From the NCBI GenBank assembly GCA_030272155.1, contig CP126195.1, forward strand, positions 744,001 to 808,000: a stretch of DNA of 64,000 bases, in the 5' to 3' direction. Made by a program: the position numbers and the translations under genes. Under the pieces are notes generated by a model, which searched no databases, had not been told where the DNA came from, and saw only the letters and a program-made list of their open reading frames with translations. This document shows positions 34,560 through 45,133 of the stretch, one piece after another (the first letter of the stretch is position 1; every line of letters starts with the position of its first letter). Source of the stretch: Tetradesmus obliquus (Eukaryota; Chlorophyta; Chlorophyceae; Sphaeropleales; Scenedesmaceae).

Positions 34560-36775
34560 AGACCATCTACTCCACCGTGTGGTGATCCACCATGTGGGGA
34601 CAGCAGCATGGTCATCTGCTGTGGACAACCCCTCCTGCAAGCATCGCGCTTTTCAGGGTGTCAGCAGCTTCATAACATGACAGAGATGATGATTTTATGC
34701 ATCATGCCATGCAACAGCAGCCAGATCTAATATGTAGCAACCGCCAGCATGGTAACCATGTGGCAACAGCAGCATGGTCATCTGCTGTGGACAACCCCTC
34801 CTACAAGCATAGAGCTTTCAGGGCGTGCGCAGCTTCATAACACAACCAACGGTTTCATGCGTCAGATTATGGAACACAAACCCGATGCACCATGTAGTAG
34901 TAGCCAACAGCACTACCATGCCGCAACAGCCACATGGTCATCTGCTATGGACAACCCCTCCTGCAAGCACAGAGCTTTTGGGGCGTCCGCAGCTTCACAA
35001 CACAACCCAGGTATTAGTTGTCTTAGTAACAGTTTCATGCGTCAAACTTTGTGATATTAGTAACAGTTTCATGCATCATGCCATGCAACAGCAGCCATAT
35101 GCATCATGCAGCATCAGTCAGCAGCACCATCATGCGGCAACAGCCACATGGTCGTCTGCTATGGACACCCCTGCGAAGCCTTTGAGCCGCTGCAGCCGCT
35201 GCGTGGCTCGGCTGTCTACTGTCTCTGTTGTGCCGTTGCTGACTTGCTTCAGGTCTTGCTTTTGTTTGCTACTTGAGTGGCTGTTACGTGCCGTTCCGCT
35301 CACATCACAAGACAGGCGGCCTGGTTTCCCTATAGCTGCAGCTGAACTGCTGCTGTTTGTGTTTTATGACCAGGCCTCCTATCGTTTTGTGACCGACTCG
35401 TGTATATATGCCGCTCGCCTCGGCTTTCTTAGTGTATGGATTGCCTGGAAGTATGGTTTTGCCGTTATGCAACATGTTGCATGGTTGACATGGCATTAAA
35501 TCTACATTGCTGCTGCTGCTGCTGCTGCTGCTTGTCTGATCGGTCTCGGAGTCCGACTCTGACTCAGGCTTGAAGTTTGCAAGGCCTGTGCAGCAGTTCA
35601 GTCACTTCAAGAGGCCAGAGTCGACTATGGTCACTGAAATGTCCAGTCGCATGTCCAGGCATGTCCAGTTGTATGGTGTGCAACTGGACATGCCACATGG
35701 CATGTCCAGCGTGAGACTGGACATGGCCATGTCCAGTTTGCTGCTGGACATCGAGCAGGTGACTGGACACGCAACTGGACAAGGCAACTGGACTTTCAAA
35801 CAATGCAATATAATTACCTTAGATAAAATGTAATATATGCAATAAACATGTTTTCGAGGCAGCGCAGCGAGATCGAGGTGCTCGGGTTGGCGCCCTCGAC
35901 TCCCTGGTGCCAAGTCACTGCAGCTGCAGCTGCTAAGTGGGCAAGTGGCACATGGGCTGCAACACAATAAGCACGCAACTGCAGTTGCTGCAATCTCAAC
36001 AGAAGCTGGCAGCTGCTGTACTACAACGTTGAAATTGACACAAAACGCACGAGCTTTTGGGGCGTCTGCAGCTTCACAACACAACCCAGGTATTAGTAGT
36101 CTTAGTAATAGTTTCATGCGTCAAACTTTGTGATATTAGTAACAGTTTCATGCATCATGCCATGCAACAGCAGCAATATGCATCATGCAGCATCAGTCAG
36201 CAGCACCACCATGCGGCAACAGCCACATGGTCGTGCTATGGACACCCCTCCTGCAAGCAGTTAGCTTTCAGGGCATCGGCAGCTGCACAGCATAAGTGCT
36301 GTTCATGCGACATATCATGTAGTACAAGCCAGATGCATCATGTTGTACTAGCTAGCAGCACCACCATGTGGAAACAGCCACATCCACATCATCTGCTGTA
36401 GACAAACCCTCCTGCAAGCATCGAGCTCTCAGGGAGTCCGCAACTACACATCACAACAACATAAATCCCGGATTCATGCATCATGCCTTGCAACATAACC
36501 CAGATGCATCATGCAGCAACAGCCAGCAGCAACAACATGTGGCAACAGCGTCTGCTATGGACACCCCTCCTGCAAGCAGTTAGCTTTCAGGGTGTAGGCA
36601 GCTCTCAGCATAAGTGCTGTTCATGCGACATATCACGTAATGCAAGCCAGATGCATCATGTTGTACTAGCTAGCAGCACCACCATGCGGAAACAGCTACA
36701 TCATCTGCTGTGGACAACCCCTCCTGCAAGCAGTCAGCTTTCAGGGCGTCGGCAGCTTCACAACGTACAACAATG
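34560..36775. repeat. Interrupted ~160-bp satellite
   Basis: A unit containing CATGGTCATCTGCT, TGGACAACCCCTCCTGCAAGC, GCAGCTTCACAACACAACC and TTTCATGCATCATGCCATGC recurs. Landmark positions are about 34622, 34788, 34949, 35162, 36239, 36400, 36559 and 36711; most spacings are 152-166 bp. Between 35162 and 36050 the array is broken by ~0.9 kb of unrelated sequence. The ~180 bp before the break (34975-35155) is almost repeated after it (36052-36233). Confidence 0.85.
35638..35792. repeat. Array of alternating TGTCCAG / CTGGACA motifs
   Basis: Within 155 bp there are five TGTCCAG and five CTGGACA motifs plus a final CTGGACT. One pair forms a perfect 14-bp inverted repeat, GGCATGTCCAGTTG and its complement, with a 9-base loop (35658-35694). 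Others form shorter hairpins such as around 35724-35750. It lies inside the segment that interrupts the satellite. Confidence 0.9.
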
Positions 36776-37114
36776 AAATATTTATGCATTATACCCCAGC
36801 ATAAGCCTATGTAAGCGTGCCAGCAACTGCAGACATACGTATGTATACTCTACCTCTTGGCCTTAATGACCAGAGCCTCCTGATATGCAAGCAGTGCTGT
36901 GCCCCTCCCCCCACACACACACCATGCTTCATTCAAGCTGATAGTGATCAAGTGCTGGTACCTGAGTAGTACAACAACGCAAGCGTGAGTAAACTGTTCT
37001 GTCCATTGCTGCAGGTCTGAATAGCTGACTGCAACGTGCCCCATGCTGTGTCACGGTGTGGTATGGCTGCTGTGTGGCTGAGCATCATTGACTGGCGTGA
37101 TTATGCATAATGGC
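36776..37114. other. Short intergenic stretch
   Basis: Lies between the satellite and the point where homology of the minus-strand SET gene ends. Includes a CA-rich patch near 36908-36921. No gene seen. Confidence 0.5.
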
Positions 37115-37309
37115 AGTGAATATCTCCTGCATATCTTGCCAGGAATCTGACTGCCCACCACTGCCAGCTGCTGCAGCACCAGCAGCAGCAGCAGCAGCAG
37201 CTGCACCAGTGCCATGGCTGGTGCCAGGTGCTGCTGCGCTGCTGGCGCCTGCAGCCTTTGCCTCAGCAGCAGCCTTCTTTGCTGCTGCCGCCTGCGCTTG
37301 CCACTCCTC
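37115..37309 (-). pseudogene. Former coding sequence after the premature stop of the two-module SET gene
   Basis: Downstream of the TAG at 37310-37312 the same frame stays open and still matches the paralogue: EEWQAQAAAAKKAAAEAKAA, then Ala/Gly-rich sequence, then SDSWQD. The paralogue reads EEWQAQAAAKKAAAEAKAAG ... SDSWQDVVHWVKEHGAV. Homology ends after SDSWQD at about 37115, which marks the edge of the inverted duplication. Confidence 0.75.
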
Positions 37310-40300
37310 CTACTGCTTCACCAGCAGCGACACCTGCTGCTGCACAGCCTCCTGGTCAAGACCATACGACTTGATCAACCGCTCGATCTCTGCTTCCAGC
37401 GCTGCAATGCGGCGCTGGCGCCACACGCGCATCTGCGCAAGCAGCATGCCGCCCCTGTCGTACGGGGATGGGTTGACCGCTGCAGCAGCGTGGTGTCCCT
37501 CAATGGAAGTGAGGTTGGTGTGGCGCACGACGAGGCGGGAAACCTCTGCCAGGGCCTGCTGGGGTGTTCCTGCAAGCAGAATATGAGCAGCAGCAGGGGA
37601 CGGATGCAATGTACAAACCAGCGTAATGTCAAAAGACAGGTTCGCATCGTTGACGGCAATGGCAGCGGCAGTTGACTGTCATACTAAACTGGATGTGGAT
37701 TCAGCCGCAGCGACCGCCAACACTTTGGCATTGCAAGGATTAATGCTGAATGCATGGCATGAGCTGGTGATGTGTGAAAGGATGTCGACACCATGTGCAA
37801 GGGGCAGCCAGCAGTGTCGTGGAGCATGCCTGACACGAGTGCTGCATACACCAGGGATGCATCAGAGCAAGCTGAGGATGGATCACCACCTGTACCAGGC
37901 GGCCTTGAAGCTGATCAGCCATCCTGCACTACCAGCTCACCTGAGAAGGCCTCCGGTGCTTCATGCCCACTCTTTGGCGGCGCCAATGGCTGCTTGGGAT
38001 CAAAGTCATGTCGGTCCATGCCATTCAGCTCCAGCCTCTCTGCCCTTCCTACTGCTGCTGTTGCAATTGTGTTGTCCTGCAGCAGCACCCCATACTGCAG
38101 CAGCGCCACGTCAGGCAGCAGGTAGCCGTAGCTGCTGCACACCTCCTGCCCTGCTGCCACATCAGCTCCTGCAGCCCAGACGATGCACAGGTCATCCTCT
38201 TCCGCCCCTGCCTCCTGCTGCGGCTCCTGCCCTGCTGCTGCCTGCTGTGCTGCAGCGCTGCCTGGGCAGTAGTTGAGGTAGTCAGCGTGGGGGCAGTTGT
38301 TGTTGACCTGGTGGCTTGCCAGGCCCATGAGGGGCACCATGAAGCTGCCGTACTCGTACGACACCAGCCGCGCGTTGAGCTGCGGGGGCGAGGGTGTTTG
38401 CAGGAAAGCAGCCAGCAGTCAGGAAATGTTGCGTAGGGCTATTGAAGTGATGCAGCATGGATTGCACGCCGCGCTATGCAAGCAGCAGAGTAGGTACGTG
38501 CTGAGTTTTGTGCATGCATAACTCATGCATGTACGAAACGACGCTGCACATCCAGGTTACATTACTTGCGAGCAAGAACTCCGTTGTTGCAAAGCACTTG
38601 CCACACACTGGAGGGTCATGTAAGGCACCATGCTGGGCCTGCTGCCCTTCTTGCCTGATAGGTCTAAGGGATTCGTAGTTGGGGGTTCCACCAGGGGTTT
38701 GTAACCAAAAACCCCAACCTGTTTCCCCTCATGTCATGCTGTGCCGCCCCTCTCACCAGTCCTGCTGCATGGCGCAACTCGTGCAAAGTCAAGCTGCTGT
38801 CAATTGCCTCGATTGCTGGCCTGTGCTTGTCCCAGGCAATGACAAGCTCTGCTTGGTATGCGTTGATGCCAGTCTCCTGCAGCCAGCAACAGTGCGACAA
38901 GCATATTAGGTATGCCTCATCTTGTCATGCATTGCATGGCGGTCGACACTGTAGAAAAAGCTGCTCAATTGCCGCAAGCTGACGTATCCAACTTGCAGCC
39001 GAAACGTTGTACTAGCAGCTGGCATCACATCCACATGGGTACTGCATGGGTACTCACCACTGCAGGGTCTTGAATGAGCCGGAGATAGTCTGGTGGGATG
39101 CCATACAGCCCTCCGACTGTGCCTAGCGGTGGCAGTGCGGCATACAACGAGCGCCAGAAGGCAGCCGTGCTGCTGCTGCTGCCGCTGCTGGCGTCTGCTG
39201 TGGCTCTGCCTGCTGCTGCCTGCTCTGACTGCTGATGCATCTCCAGCATAAACCGCACAGCGATGTCCTGCAAGCATCGAATTGCACACAAATGCCAGCA
39301 TACATTGGAAGGCTTGTCAGCAACGGGCACCTGCTGTTGTCAGACTTCTTGTAAAAGGACACACTACAGGGTCCTGCGGAAGTTGATGCCACTAGCTTAA
39401 GACACACCAAGAAGGCAAGCTGCTGTTGCAGTTCTGTTGTGGCTGCTCTGCAGGTGCAGCAGGATGCAGCAAGGCTCACCGCCATGCCTTTTGGACCAGT
39501 GGCGACTCCAATTGTGTGCTTCAGGGGCATCACTGCCAGCGCATCTCCTTCTTTTACATCCCTGGTCGCAAACACTGCGCTTGGCGGGAATCCTGCAAGC
39601 AGAGCTGCTGGATGGGTGCTGCTGCTGCATGTGCCGCGTGCTGTGGCGTCAGCATTGCAGGACCCTGTGTCTGTGGTTGATTTGACCGTGACGTTCAGCT
39701 GCGGCACAGACACAAGCAGGTGCGGCAGGACACAGCAGGGTGCGGGGCCAATGGCGTTGTTGCTAAGGCTGAATCTGTAATTTGCTTGCCTCTCAGAGTA
39801 GAGGGAGAAGGGAGGAAAATGATGCCCAGCATATTGAAACCTAGCCGCACATGCATCTCAATTACTGAACAGCTGTGCGGCAACACAGCACAGTAGATCA
39901 CATGCACATGTCACTCGGCTTTTAGAGCATGTGTGGGCAGCCCACCTGAGCGCCCTGCTTCTGCAGTGCAGCAGTGAAGCTATCATAAGCCGACTGCGGC
40001 AGGCCTAGGCCCAAGCTCTGCAGCTGCTGCACCCGCTCCTCTGCTGCTTGCAGCCGCTGCAGCTGCCTTTGCAGCCTCTGGATTTCTGCAGCGATGGCCT
40101 CCTGCCGCTGCCGCCTCCATGTCAGCATGGCCTGCAGGTAGCAGCCGCTTTCATCGCGAGGGTGTGGCTTGATGGCAGCTGTCATTTCTGTGTCACGTTT
40201 GACCAGCGTTGACTGCAACAGCTGCAGGCGGTACAGCTCTACAACAATGGCAGAGGGAGTGCCTGCAGGAAACAGCACAACAGCACAAAGTATCACACTC

Positions 40301-43300
40301 GTTCTCAGTGATCAAAAGCATGTGATGCGTCCTACTGCACTGACCAAGCAGGCAGCACCATCTCCATCACATAAACAGCATGTGTTACAAACACATATGT
40401 ACATCACACAGCAAACTCTGGTGATGCGGCTGCATTGCTAGTTAACGCTGGTCAAACGCACCTTCAAACAGCAGTGGCCCATGCTCGCCTACTGGGGGCT
40501 CCTCCCAAGGCTCTTCTGGCTTGAAGTCATGCCTGTCAAGCCCTGCAGCAGCACAGATGCATGAAACACGATTGAGCTGCAGTACAGGGTGTGATGCACT
40601 TCAGATGCCTAGCTGCTGATGTGATGCACCGCTTTCAATTCCTGCGTTCAAAACCACGACAGTCTCCTCACCTGATAGCCGATGCTGCACAGACATTGAC
40701 CCAGCCCCAGACTGCAGGAAGCCGTACTGCAGCAGACTCCTGTCCTGCAACATGAACTGCAGCATACACACATCATGCCCACAACGTCAGCATATGAACC
40801 TGTGGAGCGCTTGGTACGTGAGGCGACTGGTGCAGCATACAGCAAACTGTCGTCTGTGGCCAATGCCAGCTGCCATGCAAGAGGACGGCCGACAGAGAGA
40901 TTTCTGCTGCAATCACAGCACATCTGTGACAGCTGAACTCTGGCAAGTCTGGTGGTGTATGTTCATGAACTCCAACTGAGTTAGCAGCAGACATCAGTGT
41001 ATGCCGCAGGGCCTTCCCTAGGCTGGCACTGCCTGAAGTTTGCTGCTGCTTGCTGCATCTGGCACACCTTGTAGAAGATGCAGACTTCATCACCCGCTGC
41101 GAGCGGCTTCCCTGCACGCCACACCATGCAGCGCTCGCTGCTGCCTGGCCTGCATGGCTCCACGGGGTGTGTATTGTTGCAGTCGTTCCTGCAACGCAAA
41201 TGGTGAGGGCACAGCAGCTCAAGACAGGGTGCATGTCATTGCAGGCGTTCCTGCAAGGCAAGTGGTGAGTGCACCGCAGGGCTTTACAGGGTGCATGTTG
41301 TTGCAGGCGTTCCTGCAAGGCCAATGGTGAGGGCATGGCGCAGACCAGCAGATCAGCTCAAAGACAGGGTTTTTGTTGCTGCAGTTGTTCCTGCAAGCCG
41401 GGTGAAAAGCATGTGGCGCAGATGAGGTGCATGATCTTTTTGGTTCAAGCTGCTCTGACTGCAAGAGGTTGCAGTGAAGATGCCAGGTTCACAAACAATG
41501 TGTCTGCCGACAGCAGCGAACGCTGCTGACATCAAGCACACTGAAGCAATCTTGTTTGTGTGGCAGTTGCCGCCCCACTAAGCTGGAGCACCTCCAGCAG
41601 CAGCTTTGACCATATCTCCAATTATTCTGCCAGATGTACACAGACAGCAGACGGTCGACTACTGCTAATCAAACGTTGACCCACCGGTGGTTACCCATGT
41701 CAATCAGAGGCACCATGAGCGATCCATCATCGCCCGTCTCGATCAGGCGCGTCACTAGTAAGGCCATGGCATAGCGCAGATCCTCCAAGCTTGTTTCAGG
41801 GCCCAGTTTTGCCTGCAGGGTCTGTTTGTGCTGCTGCCAAGCTTCTTGCAGCAAGTCTTGGTTGGCAGCAATGGCCCGCTCCTGCAAGCGCAAGGCCAGG
41901 CAGAGTCAGGGTTGCCTCATGTGGGCGGTTGCATCAAGGCAGCGCCTGGCACAGCACAGCCCTATAAACCCCGCAGCGCCAGGGGCTCTAGTTCCCATAC
42001 CGTTGACAAGAGTTTGTCCATCGGAGCATCCAGCTGGTACTGTTTATGGGACAGCTGCGGCCGCAGCTGCCTAGGGTGCATGCGCAGCTGCCACATATGC
42101 CCTAGCAGGGCCGCTTGCAGGAGCAATGCCTCACCATTTGCGGAATGCTCTGCATGTATAGCTCACTGCAGCTTGCGAGTCATCAAGTGAGAGTGCTTGC
42201 TGGGAGTGGATGTATCCAGACAATTGCTCACCGTAGGTGGGTTCTGCACCAGTGGAAGGTATGACTCTGGGAAGCTGTGCATCGTCCATATCTCTGACCG
42301 TTTGGGCACGGTTTGGTAGTAAAGTTGTAGGGGACTGCTGCTGTTGGCCATGTCCAACAACAGGTGTACAGCAGCCTCCTGCAAAGCCACATTGTAGGGT
42401 GTACATATTGGTACTGCTTGCACAACGTCAAACACAGGCTAGCGTGTTACTGAAGCGGACGCCCTGACTGCAATCTCGTGCCAGTGGCAGATGCTATTGC
42501 ACGTACAGCAACATCTGGCAGATGCTGTTGCACGCACTGCAGCAGTTGGCAGATGCTATCGCTCGCACTGCAGCAAAACATCACTGGCGTTGGTGCTGTC
42601 AGGCTTGTTACAGTTACTCTCCAGTGCATATCCTCTATGTCAGGTGAAGGCAGAATATGCTCAGCCAACTGCGGTGGATATTGTCATACCAAATGCCAGC
42701 TCCGTTCAGCTGCGCCACACCAGTCCACACTGAATCTGGCGTCATCAGGAATGATTCTGCAGCTGTCACACAAGCGCATGGCTATGGCTGGCTGCAAGCG
42801 CAGTAACAACATCTCAGCGGCATGACTCACCTCTTGGACAAGCAGGTCAGTGTCTGCAGCTCTGAAGGCAATGGACAAGGGGACTTTCGCCAGCACGTCA
42901 CCTGCACCAATGTGCCAGCAGCAGCAGCAGCAGCAGCAGGAGCAGCGGAAGGAACACAAACATCTGCATGGTTTCTGCGCATGTTGCGTCAATGCTGCTG
43001 GGTCAGAGTGCTGCAGCTGGATGAGAATGCTGCATCACACAGTTCCGCCTGCACACACTTAGTTGGCTTCACGCAGGTGGAACATTGAGTATGGTGCATT
43101 TGCTCTGCATTCAACTGCTCAGCACCATGCACATATACAGTGCTAGCTCAAGTTTGGGAGGTTTGGTAGTTCACGGGGTTGTGTTTTTTACTTTGGTCGT
43201 CACCAAGGCCATCACACACCTACAGCAAAGGCCCTGGGTGCCCAAGTGCTCCTGCCAGCCTCTGCTGTGTCCTTCACAACAACATTTACCTGCGAGGCGC

Positions 43301-43856
43301 ACAGAAGCCAGTACTTTTTGAATCACAACCTGTTAGAGGGTTACCAACTGGCACATGCATCGGTGCAAGTTATCAACTACAGCGGAAGAGGTGACGCGGG
43401 TGTCAACGTGTGCTTTCTGTCAGGGTGGCGGTGCTGCCTCTCCTGACAGTTGGTTGGTTAGCAAAGGCATGAACCCAACCATGAGCACCATATGATACAT
43501 ATGTATACGGACTCAAGACCAAATAATGCACGCAATGGGCTGGCCACAGCACAGCAGAGTGCGTATGTATGAGCAGTTGCGGGTGTGTCATGCCATGTGT
43601 CTGATGTTGGTCGTACCTCCCCGCCTTTTTCCACAATCCAACTGATGATGCGCTCCACTGGAGGCCAGCTCTGTTTGTCAGGCAAGTTAAATGCTGCAAC
43701 TGGCGCCTCCTGTGTCAAATGCTTGCCAGCAGCTGTGCCTTGCGCCACCTGCAGTGCTGCTGCTGATTGTGAAGTCCCTAAAGTCAAGCAGCACGCCGAC
43801 AGCAGAGCTGTCACTAAGCTAATTCTACTAACGGAGAGTCGCGTACGATCAGGCAT
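37310..43856 (-). CDS. Two-module SET-domain (Rubisco LSMT-like) protein, truncated paralogue
   Basis: Fourteen exons join in phase: 43856-43617, 43289-43220, 42901-42831, 42378-42232, 41881-41685, 41188-41068, 40756-40672, 40542-40462, 40262-39946, 39698-39480, 39267-39058, 38876-38757, 38379-37941 and 37569-37310 (2,577 nt, 858 aa). Exon sizes equal those of the plus-strand paralogue in ten of fourteen cases. The leader has a hydrophobic stretch ISLVTALLSACCLTLG. Module 1 has the SET N-part (GDVLAKVPLSIAFRAAD) and MVPLIDMGNH with Asn-His intact. It continues with AGDEVCIFYKFMLQDRSLLQ, YGFLQ and a helical arm WRRQRQEAIAAEIQRLQRQL. Module 2 has VPLMGLASHQVNN, where Ser replaces Asn. The reading frame ends early at TAG 37310-37312. 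Expected activity is AdoMet-dependent protein lysine methylation, but the substrate is unknown. Confidence 0.85.
41163..41400 (-). repeat. Four copies of the acceptor edge of exon 6 (two-module SET gene)
   Basis: Exon 6 starts at 41188 (NDCNNTHPVEPC). Upstream in gene orientation the acceptor CAG plus ~22 bp of exon recurs with starts at 41250, 41312 and 41400, reading like NACNDMHPV, NACNNMHPVKPC and a decayed form. Spacing is 62, 62 and 88 bp. The plus-strand paralogue has no such copies at the matching place (46631). Confidence 0.85.
42481..42577. repeat. ~33-bp minisatellite in an intron of the two-module SET gene
   Basis: Three tandem units containing TGGCAGATGCTRTYGC and GCACTGCAGCA. 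It lies between exons 3 and 4 of the minus-strand gene and has no obvious counterpart in the paralogue. Confidence 0.75.
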
Positions 43857-44231
43857 GGCTGCCTGCTGCCTCAGTTCTCAACCACCTCCCGCTCCGGTGG
43901 TTTTGCCCGACTGCCCACGTGGTTGCACTACCGAACCGTGAAAAAGAATCCACTACAACTAATACTGACAATTCTTTTTCATTGTGGTAACCTGCAGCTG
44001 ACTCCAGGCAAAGGCAAGGACGCTGACTGTTGTCGCTCGTTCCTCAAGAAGTGACATGCCGTTCAAACTCCCCATAACACCATAACCAAATGCTGTCAGT
44101 TCTTCTTTGCAGCTACTACAAGAGCTATTTGTATGATATGCTAGTTTGACCGCTGAATTTGCACACAAGAGGGCAGTTGGGCAAGCTCACCGGAGCGGGA
44201 GGTGGTTGGGAATCTAAGGCAGCAGGCAGCC
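43857..44231. promoter_or_regulatory. Bidirectional promoter between head-to-head SET genes
   Basis: 375 bp separate the two start codons. Both ends are near-perfect inverted copies: CATGGCTGCCTGCTGCCT reading in from 43856 mirrors AGGCAGCAGGCAGCCATG ending at 44234. Homology continues ~60 bp inward through CCACCTCCCGCTCCGG and its complement CCGGAGCGGGAGGTGG. The unique centre is about 43930-44160. The repeated ends are the shared 5' untranslated and proximal promoter sequence. No specific box is recognised. Confidence 0.8.
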
Positions 44232-45096
44232 ATGCCTGATCGCCATAGAGGTACCGGAAGCACAACATGCTACATTTCGGCGTTGCTGTGGGCTTGCTGC
44301 TTGACACTACGGACTTCGCAAGCAGCTGCGGTAGCAACGGCAGCAGCAGCAGCAGCAGTACTGCATGTGCCGAAAGGCGCCTCTGCTGGCGAGCGTTTGG
44401 CGAAACAGGCGTCACTTCCAACGGTAGATGTAACTGATGGAGAGAGCTGGCCCCCAGCTGAGCGCATGAGAAGCTGGATTGTGGAGAATGGAGGCGAGGT
44501 AAGACCCACATGGCATCTCATGCTTGTCGCTGATCAACCACATGCACTACATGCAACCTGCCGTGCTGTGTGATGGCATCAGAGGGCTAGCAACACGGCT
44601 GTTAAGTTAAATGTTGCAGTAACCCACGAATGACGGTCTATGCAAGGGTGCGATGTCCATGGCCTGGCTAAATCACTGTCGCATCAACTGTCAGCAGCAT
44701 CCGCGGCACCAGAGAGCATGTGGACACTCGCATCACTTAGCCTGCATGTGCAGCCCAGAGCTGGTCAAAATATATGGCAGGACTAGTCGTTTCTTTGTTT
44801 GCAACTGTGCTGGCTGCTGTGTGCCGCGCAGGTCAATGTGGTTGTGAAGAATACAGCAGAGGCCGGCAGGAGCACTTGGGCACCCAGAGACTTTGCAGTA
44901 GGTGTGTGACGGCCAACAGAGCAAAGCAAGGAATCACCAACAGCAGCCATAGCAAAGCAGTGCTTAGGTATTGAAGAACCACATCATAACCACTATGAGG
45001 CTGCAGTCTGTGGTTTGCCAGCATTAATGCAGCAGGAGCAGAGGTCAAAGCAACAACACCGCTGCTGGCAGATCCCTTTGCAATGCTGCTGGCACC

Positions 45097-45133
<37 letters not shown>

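Noticed and set aside
34560..36775. CRISPR array
   Set aside because: The ~160-bp units are whole-unit tandem repeats without short identical repeats and unique spacers, in a eukaryotic nuclear context.
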